A DNA stretch of 49,968 nt, taken from an uncultured Burkholderiales bacterium. Lineage in GTDB: Bacteria; Pseudomonadota; Gammaproteobacteria; Burkholderiales; Burkholderiaceae_C. Below are positions 1 through 8,995 of the stretch, piece after piece. The stretch lies in the NCBI GenBank assembly GCA_937864005.1, contig CALMIL010000215.1, forward strand, positions 1 to 49,968. Direction: 5' to 3'. Position 1 is the first letter of the stretch. Each line of letters begins with the position of its first letter. The position numbers and the translations under genes were made by a program. The notes beneath the pieces were generated by a model. It was given only the letters and a program-made list of their open reading frames with translations, searched no databases and was not told where the DNA came from.

Positions 1-248
1 TCGAGGTGCTCGGGCAGGTCGCGCCGCGCGAGCAGCCCGCCGTGGATCACCGGGTGCAGCGTCTTCACGCGGCCGTCGAGCATCTCGGGGAAGCCGGTGT
101 GCGCGGCGACCTCGGTCACCTCGAGGCCCGCCTCCTGCAGCAGCCTGGCGGTGCCGCCGGTCGAGAGCAGCTTGCAGCCGAGCGCGTCCAGCGCACGCGC
201 GAAATCGACGATGCCGGTCTTGTCGGAAACGGAGATCAGGGCTTGCAT
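1..248 (-). CDS. purH: Bifunctional AICAR transformylase/IMP cyclohydrolase, N-terminal part (PurH), cut by window edge
   Basis: The first 82 codons of PurH are visible; the rest lies beyond the left edge. PurH catalyses the last two steps of de novo IMP synthesis in the cytoplasm. The protein opens [20 protein letters not shown] and continues through STGGTARLL, the [21 protein letters not shown] block and [13 protein letters not shown]. These are hallmarks of the IMP cyclohydrolase (MGS-like) domain at the N-terminus of the family. The ATG at 248 gives the expected family start. It follows fis by 87 bp on the same strand, so it is probably the third gene of a dusB-fis-purH operon, an arrangement common in Burkholderiales. 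The identification is firm; the length cannot be judged. Confidence 0.95.
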   Translation of the reverse strand, partial: MQALISVSDKTGIVDFARALDALGCKLLSTGGTARLLQEAGLEVTEVAAHTGFPEMLDGRVKTLHPVIHGGLLARRDLPEHL

Positions 249-335
249 GGTGTCCTTCGCAGCGTGGGCGACCGGGTTGGCGCCGGTCGCGGTGGGCGCC
301 TCGCGGCCGGCGGTGCGAATCCTGCCGCCATCGTG

Positions 336-572
336 CTACTTGACGAGGCGGTGATCGAGCAGCTTGCGGCGCAGGGTATTGCGGTTGATGCCGAGCCATT
401 CCGCGGCGCGCGACTGGTTGCCCTCGGCGTGCTTCATCACGACTTCGAGCAGCGGGCGCTCGACGACGCGCTGCATCATCTCGTACATCGCGCTCGGTTC
501 GGTGCCGTGCAGATCGCGGAAGTAGGCCTCCAGATTGTCGCGGATGCAGTCCTCGATGTGCTTCTTCGTCAT
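336..572 (-). CDS. fis: DNA-binding protein Fis
   Basis: A 78-residue nucleoid-associated protein that bends DNA and modulates transcription, recombination and replication. The C-terminal half (about residues 48-78, GNQSRAAEWLGINRNTLRRK) is the Fis-family helix-turn-helix, also seen in NtrC-type regulators. The N-terminal part carries the dimerisation helices. The length matches betaproteobacterial Fis, which is shorter than the 98-residue enterobacterial protein. The ATG at 572 starts exactly at the family N-terminus (MTKKHIED); a longer in-frame extension upstream lies inside dusB and is not credible. The start overlaps the dusB stop by four bases (ATGA), so the two genes should be translationally coupled, and the dusB-fis pairing is conserved in proteobacteria. 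Confidence 0.96.
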   Translation of the reverse strand: MTKKHIEDCIRDNLEAYFRDLHGTEPSAMYEMMQRVVERPLLEVVMKHAEGNQSRAAEWLGINRNTLRRKLLDHRLVK

Positions 573-1609
573 GCGGCTTCCAGCAGGGGTTCGTCGTCGT
601 TGCAGTCGGTTGTCGCCGGCAGGCGGTGGTGGCGTTCGGCCAGCGCGTCGAACCAGTCGCTCACCGCGCGCAGTTGCTGCTCGCAATTCTCGATTGCATT
701 CATCCGCGCCCGAAACGCCTCGCCGCCTGGCAGCGCGCGCACCGCCCAGCCGATGTGCTTGCGCGCCGTGCGCACGCCGGCCAATTCGCCGTACAGCGCA
801 TAGTGATCATGCAGGTGTTCGACGAGCCAGGCCTTGACCTCGCGCACCTGCGGCGCCGATCGATGCGTGCCGGTCGCGAGGTAGTGCGCGACATCGCCGA
901 AGATCCACGGCCGACCCTGCGCCGCGCGGCCGATCATGACCGCATCGACGCCGGTGCGCGCGAGCACCTGCGCTGCCTTCTCCGGCGAATCGATATCGCC
1001 GTTGGCGGCGACCGGAATCGCCAGCGCCGCCTTCACCGCGGCGATCGTGTCGTATTCGGCCGCGCCGGTATAGCCCTGCTCGCGGGTGCGCCCGTGGACC
1101 GCGACCAGCGCGACGCCGGCACTCTCGGCGGCGCGCGCCAGCGCCACCGCATTGCGCTCGCTCGCGCGCCAGCCGGTGCGCATCTTCAGCGTCACCGGCA
1201 CGCCGCGCGGCGTGCAGGCGGCGACCACCGCTTCGATGATCGCGAGCGCCAGCGGCTCGTCCTGCATCAGCGCCGAGCCGGCCCACTTGTTGCAGACCTT
1301 CTTCGCCGGGCAGCCCATGTTGATGTCGATGATCTGCGCGCCGCGGTCGATGTTGTAGGCCGCCGCCTCGGCCATCATCGGCGCGTCGGTGCCGGCGATC
1401 TGGACCGCGATCGGCGCCGTCTCGCCGTCGTGGTTCGCGCGCCGCGAAGTCTTCAGGCTCGGCCACAGATCCTTGCGCGCGGTGACCATCTCGCTCACCG
1501 CATAGCCCGCGCCCAGCCGCTTGCAGAGCTGGCGAAACGGCCGGTCGGTGACGCCCGCCATCGGCGCGACGAAGAGTCGATTCGGCAGTTCGATGGCGCC
1601 GATGCGCAT
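569..1609 (-). CDS. dusB: tRNA-dihydrouridine synthase B
   Basis: A flavoenzyme of 346 residues that reduces specific uridines in the tRNA D-loop using NADPH. The N-terminal TIM barrel begins IELPNRLFVAPMAGVTD. The catalytic cysteine is C100 within NMGCPAKKV, followed by the phosphate- and FMN-binding features KMRTGW, VHGRTREQGY, ANGDIDSPE and MIGRAAQGRPW. The first ATG of the family N-terminus lies at 1609, and a TATACT -10 box 38 bp upstream suits it. It is the first gene of the leftward dusB-fis-purH operon. The C-terminus ends NDDEPLLEAA, and its stop codon overlaps the fis start. DusB rather than DusA or DusC is chosen from the fis linkage and from the match to E. coli DusB around the active cysteine. 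Confidence 0.95.
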   Translation of the reverse strand: MRIGAIELPNRLFVAPMAGVTDRPFRQLCKRLGAGYAVSEMVTARKDLWPSLKTSRRANHDGETAPIAVQIAGTDAPMMAEAAAYNIDRGAQIIDINMGCPAKKVCNKWAGSALMQDEPLALAIIEAVVAACTPRGVPVTLKMRTGWRASERNAVALARAAESAGVALVAVHGRTREQGYTGAAEYDTIAAVKAALAIPVAANGDIDSPEKAAQVLARTGVDAVMIGRAAQGRPWIFGDVAHYLATGTHRSAPQVREVKAWLVEHLHDHYALYGELAGVRTARKHIGWAVRALPGGEAFRARMNAIENCEQQLRAVSDWFDALAERHHRLPATTDCNDDEPLLEAA

Positions 1610-1647
1610 GGCTGGGGCGTGGAGGCGGTGCTGAAAAAGGCGGCAGA

Positions 1648-1653
1648 AGTATA
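1648..1653 (-). promoter_or_regulatory. Candidate -10 box of the dusB-fis-purH operon
   Basis: TATACT on the minus strand, 38 bases upstream of the dusB ATG, matches the sigma-70 -10 consensus at five of six positions. I see no convincing -35 hexamer 16-18 bases further upstream, where the DNA is an almost pure GC run. Confidence 0.45.
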
Positions 1654-1713
1654 GCGGCCGCCCGCCGCCCGGCGGCGCGCCTTCGGCTGCGCGGGCCGCG
1701 TGGCGCGGACGCC

Positions 1714-1719
1714 GATAAT
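1714..1719 (+). promoter_or_regulatory. Candidate -10 box for the yqaA-like gene, leaderless spacing
   Basis: GATAAT ends seven bases before the ATG at 1727. Transcription starting at the usual distance from a -10 box would begin at or next to that ATG, so the mRNA would have no leader. There is no Shine-Dalgarno sequence in front of this start, which fits. Confidence 0.45.
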
Positions 1720-1726
1720 GCGCCGC

Positions 1727-2209
1727 ATGCCGCCGTGGATGGAGTCGCTGCTCGCGCTGCTCGCGCTGCCGAAGTACGGGTTGAGCACGGTCTTCATCGT
1801 CTCGTTCGTCTCGGCGACGCTGCTGCCGCTCGGCTCCGAGCCGGCGGTGATCGGCCTCGTCAAGCTCGACCCCAGCCTGTTCTGGCCGGTGATCTTCGTC
1901 GCCACCGCGGGCAATACGCTCGGCGGCGTGCTGAACTGGTGGATGGGCTACGGCGCCGAGCGCGCCTACGAGAAGGTGGCGCCGCACAAGGCCGAGGGAC
2001 GCGCCTTGCAATGGCTGCGCCGCTTCGGCGCCAAGGCCTGCCTGTTGTCGTGGCTGCCGATCGTCGGCGATCCGCTGTGCGCCGTCGCGGGCTGGATGCG
2101 GCTGCCGTTCTGGCCCTGCGTCCTCTATATGGCGATCGGCAAGTTCGCCCGCTACGTCGTGATGACGGCGGCGCTGCTCTGGCTCTTTCCGGGCCAGTTC
2201 ACGCCTTGA
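1727..2209 (+). CDS. YqaA family inner-membrane protein (SNARE-associated/DedA-like)
   Basis: A 160-residue hydrophobic protein with several membrane segments. It matches the YqaA subfamily of DedA-related proteins: an N-terminal segment with SATLLPLGSEPAVIG, a central NTLGGVLNWWMGY loop, then RRFGAKACLLSWLPIVGDPLCAVAGWMR and a final membrane helix. The biochemical role of YqaA is not established; DedA relatives act in membrane lipid or proton-dependent transport. In-frame ATGs also exist at 1718 and 1739. I chose 1727 because of the GATAAT box seven bases upstream and because it gives a normal-length N-terminus. Divergent from dusB, and its end overlaps the convergent lipase gene by 11 bp. 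Confidence 0.82.
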   Translation: MPPWMESLLALLALPKYGLSTVFIVSFVSATLLPLGSEPAVIGLVKLDPSLFWPVIFVATAGNTLGGVLNWWMGYGAERAYEKVAPHKAEGRALQWLRRFGAKACLLSWLPIVGDPLCAVAGWMRLPFWPCVLYMAIGKFARYVVMTAALLWLFPGQFTP

Positions 2210-3551
2210 CGGCGAGTTCGGCGAGCGCGACGTCCAGATCGTTGAGCACTTCCTCGAGCCGCCGCACCGCGCGCGCCGACGGCAGGCGCCGTGCCGCTCG
2301 CCTGGCGAGCAGCGTGCGATGGGGGTCGTAGAGCACGGCGTCGTCGAAGACGATGCCGTGCGGCGCGAACTGGGCTGCGAGCACCGTGTGGCGCGAACGC
2401 AGCATGCGCCGCGTCTGCTGGTAGGCGTGCTCGGCGAGCGCGCGCCGCTGCGAATAGCTGAAGGTATTGGCGAGGAAGAGCTCGGCGTCGCGATGATCGG
2501 GCTCGAACAGCACGATCGTCGCATCCGGGTAGCTGCGTTCGTAGCCCTTGAGCCCGAGCACGAGCCGGGAGTGGATCAGCGAGCGGAAGGTCTGCGACAG
2601 CACGACCGACAGGCCGCCGTCGACGAGGCGCGGGATGCGCTCCTCGCCGCTGCTCATCACGCGGTGGTTCGGCGCGGCGGTCGCATCGAACGGCACGAGC
2701 GGGTTCAGGCAGATCAGCAGGTCGACCCCATCGTCGAGCAGCACCGTCGCGTGCAGCGTCTTTTTCAGCGCGCCGTCGACATAGTCCCGGCCGTCGATGC
2801 GCACCGGCGGGAAAAGGCCCGGCAGCGCGGCGCTGGCCTGGATCGCGCGCGAGATCGGCACGTGATCGAGCCCCGGCTGCCCGAACGGGGCCGCCTCGCC
2901 GGTATCGAGATCGGTCGCGACGAGCACCAGCTTGCGCGGCAGTTCGCGAAAATCGTTGCTGCGGCCGGGCGCGCTGAAGATGCGCCGCATCTGCGCCTCG
3001 AGCTGGCGGTTCGAAAGGAGGCCGGTCGGCAACGCGCGGCCGAGGTGCTCGAATGCGACGAGCGCCGAGCGGCGGCCGACCACATAGCGCCACGCCGCCT
3101 GGGCAAGCAGCGCCGGCAGCTTCGCGACGCGCTGCGCGAACTCGCCCAGCGCCGGCAGCATCAGGCTGCCGGGGTGCAGGATGTTGCTCGCGTCGCCCTC
3201 GTTCTCGATGAAGGCGCGGCACAACTCGCGCGGCGTGATGCCGTTGGCGAGCGCCGCGGCGAGGAAGCCGCCGGCCGAGACGCCGACATAACCGTCGCAT
3301 TGCGTCAGCGAAAGGCCGTCCAGCGATTCCTCGAGCGCACACAGCGCGCCGATCTCGTAGATCGCCCCCAACGGTCCGCCGCCCGCGAGGGCGAGGCCGA
3401 CGCGAGACGGCCGACCGGCGGCGGGCCGTTCGTCATCCCCGCCCCTGGGCGACCGCTGCGCAGCAGCGGATCGCCCGCCGCCCGCGAGGGCGAGGCCGAT
3501 GCGCGATGGCCGCGGCGCGCCGGCGCGCCGCTTGCGTACCTCGCGCGTCAC
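2199..3551 (-). CDS. Patatin-like phospholipase family protein with duplicated N-terminal motif
   Basis: A 450-residue predicted lipid acyl hydrolase with a Ser-Asp dyad. The oxyanion-hole motif is LALAGGGPLGAIYE (residues 53-65), the nucleophile elbow is GVSAG with Ser92, and the catalytic Asp lies in the DGA motif (Asp259), so the catalytic features are intact. The start is GTG at 3551. Oddly, PSRxGLALAGGG occurs twice (residues 15-26 and 48-59), exactly 33 residues apart. Only the second copy continues into the normal fold; the first runs into a low-complexity stretch encoded by palindromic DNA. It may have arisen by an in-frame insertion with duplication of the target. No clear signal peptide. 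The gene sits two bases downstream of the phasin on the same strand, so a role in storage-granule or membrane lipid turnover is conceivable, but that is inference. Confidence 0.85.
   Translation of the reverse strand: MTREVRKRRAGAPRPSRIGLALAGGGRSAAAQRSPRGGDDERPAAGRPSRVGLALAGGGPLGAIYEIGALCALEESLDGLSLTQCDGYVGVSAGGFLAAALANGITPRELCRAFIENEGDASNILHPGSLMLPALGEFAQRVAKLPALLAQAAWRYVVGRRSALVAFEHLGRALPTGLLSNRQLEAQMRRIFSAPGRSNDFRELPRKLVLVATDLDTGEAAPFGQPGLDHVPISRAIQASAALPGLFPPVRIDGRDYVDGALKKTLHATVLLDDGVDLLICLNPLVPFDATAAPNHRVMSSGEERIPRLVDGGLSVVLSQTFRSLIHSRLVLGLKGYERSYPDATIVLFEPDHRDAELFLANTFSYSQRRALAEHAYQQTRRMLRSRHTVLAAQFAPHGIVFDDAVLYDPHRTLLARRAARRLPSARAVRRLEEVLNDLDVALAELAVKA
3376..3513. repeat. 99-bp in-frame duplication with an internal palindrome inside the lipase gene
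   Basis: Two near-identical copies of about 38 bp, at roughly 3376-3413 and 3475-3512, are offset by exactly 99 bp. Between them lies an inverted repeat at about 3450-3475 (stem CCGCTGC/GCAGCGG with a 3-base loop, flanked by GCGA and TCGC). The stretch just before it, near 3430, has the look of palindromic intergenic repeats of proteobacteria. The insertion keeps the reading frame. Confidence 0.75.
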
Positions 3552-3552
3552 G

Positions 3553-4083
3553 TTATGCGGAAGGCTTGGCGGCCTTCTTCGCGGCGGACTTTCCAGCCGC
3601 TGCCTTCTTCGTCGGTCCGGCCTTCTTCGCGGCCGCCTTCTTCGCCACCGGCGTACCGGAGAGCTTGGCTACATTCGCGCTGAGCGCGTCAATGCGTGCC
3701 ATCAGCGCGTCGACATCCTTCGCCGACGGCACGCCGAGGCGGTTCAGCGCCTTGGCGACGCGCTCCTCGAAGATCGTCTCGAGCTTGTCCCAGTGCTGCG
3801 TCGCCTTGCCGGAGATGCCGCCCGCCATGCTCGTCATCCGGCTCGTCACCTCGGTGATCCGGTCCTCGGCCGCGGTCTGCGTCTTGCGCTGCAGCGAGAC
3901 GCCATCCTTCACCAGCGCCTCGAACACCTTGCCGCCCTCGGCCTGCGCCTTGGAAAACGCGCCGAGCCCGGCGAGCCAGATCTGCTGCGCCGAATCGCGG
4001 ACCGCGTTGGCGAGCGGGTTGTCGAGCAGGCCTGCCGGGCCGGCGGCCTGCCGCGCGCTGATGTCCTTGAGCTTCTTGACCAT
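3553..4083 (-). CDS. Phasin family protein (polyhydroxyalkanoate granule-associated)
   Basis: A 176-residue phasin of the PhaI/PhaF type. Phasins coat intracellular PHA granules. The N-terminal part (about residues 15-115) is an amphipathic helical region with the family-typical QQIWLAGLGAFSKAQAEGGK segment and an ALVKDGVSLQRKT stretch. The C-terminal 40 residues are a Lys/Ala-rich tail (KKAAAKKAGPTKKAAAGKSA and similar), like the histone-H1-like tails of PhaF proteins that can contact DNA. The start at 4083 (MVKKLKDISA) is preceded by a purine-rich stretch, and about 130 bp of non-coding DNA separates it from the upstream hydrolase gene. The lipase gene follows directly on the same strand. 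Family confidence is high; granule association is inferred from the family. Confidence 0.88.
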   Translation of the reverse strand: MVKKLKDISARQAAGPAGLLDNPLANAVRDSAQQIWLAGLGAFSKAQAEGGKVFEALVKDGVSLQRKTQTAAEDRITEVTSRMTSMAGGISGKATQHWDKLETIFEERVAKALNRLGVPSAKDVDALMARIDALSANVAKLSGTPVAKKAAAKKAGPTKKAAAGKSAAKKAAKPSA

Positions 4084-4210
4084 GGTGAATGCGCCTTTGT
4101 GTGCGGGCACCGCTCCCCCGTGGAACGGTGTATCGGCAATCACTATAAGCACTCGGCGTGGAGAGGAACGCCTAATCCAGCGCTGGCGAGCGACGGGCCG
4201 CGCCGTCGCG

Positions 4211-4912
4211 TCAGCCGAGTTCGCGGCCGAAGAAGCGCAGCGTGCGGTCCCACGCGATGCGCGCCCAGACGCGGTCGAACTGTGTATTCGGGATGCGTCC
4301 GCGGCCGACCGCCGTCTCGTTGGCGAAGGCGTGGTGCGCGAGATAGCGATGCCCCTCGTACGCGACGCCGGCGGCGGCGAGTTTTTCCTCCAGCGCATCG
4401 ACGCCCGCGATCGGAAAGAAGGCATCCTGCGTCGCCCAGTGCGAGAGCACCGGCACCTTGATCTTCGAGGCGTCGATGTACTCGAGCGGCGGCATGCCGT
4501 ACCACGAGACGCCGGCGTCGGCCTCGGGCACGTTCGCGAGCGCGAGCCAGGTCAGCGCGCCGCCCATGCAAAAGCCGGTCACCCCGACCTTGGCGCCGCC
4601 CTTGGCGCCCCTGGCCTTCAGGAACTGCACCGCGCCGCGCACGTCCTGCGCCGCGGCGTCGCCGAAATTCAGCCCCGTCATCAGGTGGTTCGCCTCCTCG
4701 GCCTCGACCGTCGCCTTGCCGCGGTACAGGTCGGGGACGAGGGCGGCGAAGCCGGCGTCGGCGAGCCGGTTCGCGACGCCGCGGATCTGATCGTTCAGGC
4801 CCCACCACTCCTGAATCACGACCACACCCGGGCCGCCGCCCGCCGTCGGTTCGGCGAGGTAGCCGTTCACCTGCTTGCCATCGGGGCGCTTGAATTCGAT
4901 CATCGTTCCCAT
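4211..4912 (-). CDS. Dienelactone hydrolase family protein
   Basis: A 233-residue alpha/beta hydrolase of the DLH family. The expected Cys-Asp-His triad is visible: Cys115 in GFCMGG, Asp163 in the TQDAFFP block, and His193 or His194 in YLAHHAF. The N-terminal VVVIQEWWGL segment is also diagnostic of the family. Classical members open dienelactones in chloroaromatic degradation, but most genomic members, including this one without a catabolic cluster, have unknown substrates. The ATG at 4912 is preceded by AAGGAG at a good distance, which decides this start over the internal ATG at 4903. It follows the FAD oxidoreductase by 95 bp on the same strand; co-transcription is possible but not shown. 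Confidence 0.88.
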   Translation of the reverse strand: MGTMIEFKRPDGKQVNGYLAEPTAGGGPGVVVIQEWWGLNDQIRGVANRLADAGFAALVPDLYRGKATVEAEEANHLMTGLNFGDAAAQDVRGAVQFLKARGAKGGAKVGVTGFCMGGALTWLALANVPEADAGVSWYGMPPLEYIDASKIKVPVLSHWATQDAFFPIAGVDALEEKLAAAGVAYEGHRYLAHHAFANETAVGRGRIPNTQFDRVWARIAWDRTLRFFGRELG

Positions 4913-5007
4913 TCGATGCTCCTTGTTGAAGTTGGCGCTCGCCGCGACTGCGGCGGCGTGCGCCAAGTAGAAGCCAATGCGCGCTTGCGCGTCAATCCAG
5001 AGGGCAT

Positions 5008-6141
5008 TCAGCCGCGGCGCAGTGTCGAGCGCTCGGGCGCGAGGTCTTCGGCCCGCACGCCTTGCGCGACAAGATCGCCGGGCAAGGGCTTGCGTTGCGC
5101 GAGTGCGCAGGCGGCGCGCGCCATCGCGGGCGCCGTCTGGATGCCGTAGCCGCCTTGGCCGACGAGCCAGAAGAAGCCTTGTGCCGACGGATCGAAGCCG
5201 ACGACCGGCGACTTGTCGGCGACGAAGCTGCGCAGCCCGGCCCAGCGGCTGCGCACGCGTCCGACGCCCTGGCCGGTCGCCGTCTCGAAGCGGTGGACCG
5301 CGATCGCGATATCGAGCTCCTCCGGCTGCGCATCGCACGGCGCGCAGGGCATCTCGTCGGCCGGCGACAGCAGCAACAACCCGGCGTCGGGCTTGAAGTA
5401 GAACGTCTCGCCGACGTGGATCGCCGCCGGCCAGCCGCGGGCCGGCGCGCCGCCCGGCACATCGATCAGCAGCGCGGTTCGGCGCTTCGGGACGAGGCCG
5501 ACCGGCGCGGCGCCGGCCAGCCGCGCGACCTCGTCGCCCCAGGCGCCTGCCGCGTCGATCACGATCGGCGCACGCAGCGTCGCGCCTGGCGTCACGACGC
5601 ACCAGCCGCCGCCGTCGCGCGCGAGCACAGTGACCGGGCTGTCGTAGGCGAAGTGCGCGCCGTTTGCGCGGCAGATCGCAGCGTAGCCCTGCAGCACGGC
5701 GGCGACGTCGATGTCGAACGAATCGGCCTCGAGCAGCCCGCTGCCGATATAGCCCGGCTTGAACGCGGGGATCAGCGCGCGGACCTGCGCCGCGTCGAGC
5801 CGCTGCGGCGTAAACTCGGCAGCGAGCGACGCCGCGAACGCATCGAGCGCAGCCTGCTCGTGCGGCCCGGCGAAGTAGAGCGTGCCGCGCGGCGCGATCA
5901 GCGAATGCGCGGCGAAGCCCGGCGGCGGCTGCTGATAAAAGCCCTTGCTCGCACGCGTCAGCGCGCGGATCGTCCGGTTGCCGTAGATCTCGCTGTAGAG
6001 CGCCGCCGAGCGCCCCGTCGCGTGGTAGCCGGGCTGCGACTCGCGCTCGACGACGGCGACGCGCGCGTCGCGCGACAACTCGGCCGCCGCCGACATGCCG
6101 GCCATGCCGGCGCCGATGACGATGAAGTCGAAGCTGCTCAT
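5008..6141 (-). CDS. FAD-dependent D-amino-acid/D-arginine dehydrogenase-like oxidoreductase
   Basis: A 377-residue DAO-family flavoenzyme, closest by eye to the Pseudomonas D-arginine dehydrogenase DauA. The Rossmann FAD motif GAGMAG spans residues 10-15, followed by VVERESQPGYHATGRSAA. His40 matches the active-site His of DauA, and later TFYFKPDAG and AGLRSFVADK match its substrate-loop Tyr and Arg positions. The C-terminal FAD-binding block WLVGQGGYGIQT is intact. It probably oxidises a D-amino acid to an imino acid, passing electrons to an acceptor in the membrane rather than to oxygen; the substrate is inferred. No L-arginine dehydrogenase partner (dauB) lies nearby, so the two-enzyme racemisation couple is not encoded here. 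ATG at 6141. Confidence 0.82.
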   Translation of the reverse strand: MSSFDFIVIGAGMAGMSAAAELSRDARVAVVERESQPGYHATGRSAALYSEIYGNRTIRALTRASKGFYQQPPPGFAAHSLIAPRGTLYFAGPHEQAALDAFAASLAAEFTPQRLDAAQVRALIPAFKPGYIGSGLLEADSFDIDVAAVLQGYAAICRANGAHFAYDSPVTVLARDGGGWCVVTPGATLRAPIVIDAAGAWGDEVARLAGAAPVGLVPKRRTALLIDVPGGAPARGWPAAIHVGETFYFKPDAGLLLLSPADEMPCAPCDAQPEELDIAIAVHRFETATGQGVGRVRSRWAGLRSFVADKSPVVGFDPSAQGFFWLVGQGGYGIQTAPAMARAACALAQRKPLPGDLVAQGVRAEDLAPERSTLRRG

Positions 6142-6184
6142 GGGGCCCGAGCGTACGCCAACCGGTGCGACAGGCGCGCCGCGG

Positions 6185-7198
6185 TCAGGCGGCCGCCGCC
6201 CGGCAGCGATTGATCTCGATCATCACGTGGGCGAGCGCGGTGAGGTCGTGCAATCGCGCGCGGTAGGCATCGGCGCTTTGCGGCGCGTCGGCGACGAGCG
6301 TGACGGCGCAGGCGAACGAGTCGCTGCTGACGCGCCACAGGTGCAGGTCGGCGATCTTCGTGTCGCCGTCGCTCTCGAGCCGCTCGCGCAGCGCCGCGGC
6401 GAGCGGGTGGTCCATCTCGCGGTCGAGCAGGATCGTCGAGCTTTGCGCAAGCAGCCCGCGCGCCCACCATGCGATGAGCGCGGCGCCGATCAGGCCGACG
6501 ATCGGGTCGAGTACCAGCCAGCCGAGCCACTTGCCGGCGACGAGCGCGCCGATCGCGAGCACCGACGTCGCCGCATCGGCCAGCACGTGGGCGTAGGCGG
6601 CTTCGCGGTTCAAGTCCTTGCCGGCGGCGTGCGCGTGCGGCGCCCGCGCATCCTCGCCGTGCGTGTGCGGCGCGTGATGGCCGTGGGCGTGATGATGATC
6701 GTGCGCATGCGCATGCGCGTGCGCGTGGCCATGCCCGGGCTCGTCGCCCGCGTGCAGCAGCCAGGCGCAGACCAGATTCACGCCCAGGCCGATCAGCGCG
6801 ACGAGGAGCGACTCGTCGTAGGCGATCGGCGCCGGCCGGTACAGGCGCACGATCGACTCCGCGCCGACGCCCACCGCGACGACGGCGAGCAGCACCGCGC
6901 TCGTGTAAGCGCCGAGCACCTCGACCTTCCACGGCCCGAGGCTGAAGCGGCTGTCGCGCGACCAGTGCCGCACCAGCCGGTAGCTGATGCCGGTGACGCC
7001 GATCGCCACCGCGTGCGTCCCCATGTGCCAGCCGTCGGCGAGCAGCGCCATCGAGTTCCACCACCAGCCGGCGCTGATCTCGGCGGCCATCATCACGACC
7101 GTGATCGCGACCACGATCCACGCCCGGCGCTCGGTCGCGCGCCGGTCGGCGGCGAAATCGTGCGCGTGCCGCCACGGGGCGAGGTCGTGCTGGTGCAT
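6185..7198 (-). CDS. Cation diffusion facilitator metal exporter, DmeF/CzcD type
   Basis: A 337-residue inner-membrane exporter of divalent metals (cobalt, nickel or zinc) using the proton gradient. Six membrane segments are visible, with metal-site residues in LLADGWHMGTHA (Asp55, His58) and a HxxxD motif in HVLADAATS. Between the fourth and fifth segments is a long His-rich cytoplasmic loop (HGHAHAHAHAHDHHHAHGHH and more), and the N-terminus starts MHQHDL. The His loop and the start of the protein resemble the cobalt/nickel subfamily DmeF. The ATG at 7198 is chosen over longer in-frame starts because the family N-terminus begins here. Divergent from argB across 158 bp. I did not find a metal-sensing regulator such as DmeR next to it, so regulation is unknown. 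Confidence 0.88.
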   Translation of the reverse strand: MHQHDLAPWRHAHDFAADRRATERRAWIVVAITVVMMAAEISAGWWWNSMALLADGWHMGTHAVAIGVTGISYRLVRHWSRDSRFSLGPWKVEVLGAYTSAVLLAVVAVGVGAESIVRLYRPAPIAYDESLLVALIGLGVNLVCAWLLHAGDEPGHGHAHAHAHAHDHHHAHGHHAPHTHGEDARAPHAHAAGKDLNREAAYAHVLADAATSVLAIGALVAGKWLGWLVLDPIVGLIGAALIAWWARGLLAQSSTILLDREMDHPLAAALRERLESDGDTKIADLHLWRVSSDSFACAVTLVADAPQSADAYRARLHDLTALAHVMIEINRCRAAAA

Positions 7199-7236
7199 CG
7201 TCGTCGATCGGCTGGGCTGTCGCGGCCCGACTGTAG

Positions 7237-8274
<1,038 letters not shown>

Positions 8275-8335
8275 TGAAGGCGGCAAGCGCGATTCGCACG
8301 CAGCGTGCTTCGGGGGCGTCCGGCGCCGCTTGGGC

Positions 8336-8995
8336 GTGAGCGCCTTCTTCTCCTGGAGCGGCGGCAAGGATTCGATGCTTGCCTTGCACCGTGCGCTCGA
8401 CGCCGGCCATGAAGTGCGGGCGCTGCTCGCGATGTTCGACGAGACCGGCGAGCGCTCGCGCTCGCATGCGATCCCGCCGGTTCTGATGCAGGCCCAGGCC
8501 GACGCGCTGGGCATCGAACTCGTGATGCGCCGCGCCGGCTGGGCCGACTACGAGGCGGTATTCGTCGAACAACTGCAGGCATTCGCCCGCCAAGGCATTT
8601 CGACCGGGCTGTTCGGCGATATCGACCTGCAGCCGCACCGCGACTGGGAAGAGGGTGTCTGCGCGCGCGCGGGGCTGCGCGCCGAGTTGCCGCTGTGGCA
8701 TGAGCCGCGGCGCGCGCTGGTCGACGAACTGCTGGCGCTCGGCTATCGCGCGCGGGTGGTCTGCGTCGATGCGCGCGTGCTCGATGCGCGTTTTTGCGGG
8801 CGCACGTTCGACGCCGCGTTCCTGGCCGACCTGCCGCCCGCGGTGGACGCCTGCGGCGAGAACGGCGAGTTCCACACCTTCGTCTACGACGGGCCGCGCT
8901 TCGCGCACGCCGTTGCGCACCGGCTGGCGGCGGTGCACGAGATCGAGGCCGAGTCGCCTGCGCCCGGTCGCTTCTTCGTCCAGGAGCTGCGGTGA
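8336..8995 (+). CDS. PP-loop ATPase, Dph6 (diphthine-ammonia ligase)-like
   Basis: A 219-residue adenine-nucleotide alpha hydrolase. The PP-loop SGGKDS sits at residues 8-13 of FFSWSGGKDSMLALH. The remaining core fits the Dph6/MJ0570 family: FDETGERSRSHAIPP, then FGDIDLQPHRDWEE, and a C-terminal DACGENGEFHTFVYDGP motif that is characteristic of the family. In archaea and eukaryotes Dph6 amidates diphthine on EF2, but bacteria lack diphthamide, so the bacterial function is unknown; some other ATP-dependent amidation or adenylation is likely. The start is GTG at 8336 (TTG at 8330 is also in frame). The end overlaps the next gene by four bases (GTGA), suggesting coupled translation. Confidence 0.85.
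   Translation: MSAFFSWSGGKDSMLALHRALDAGHEVRALLAMFDETGERSRSHAIPPVLMQAQADALGIELVMRRAGWADYEAVFVEQLQAFARQGISTGLFGDIDLQPHRDWEEGVCARAGLRAELPLWHEPRRALVDELLALGYRARVVCVDARVLDARFCGRTFDAAFLADLPPAVDACGENGEFHTFVYDGPRFAHAVAHRLAAVHEIEAESPAPGRFFVQELR

Noticed and set aside
626..1654. Open frame of about 340 codons opposite dusB
   Set aside because: Antisense to a well-recognised enzyme, with Arg/His/Asp-rich sequence typical of shadow translation.
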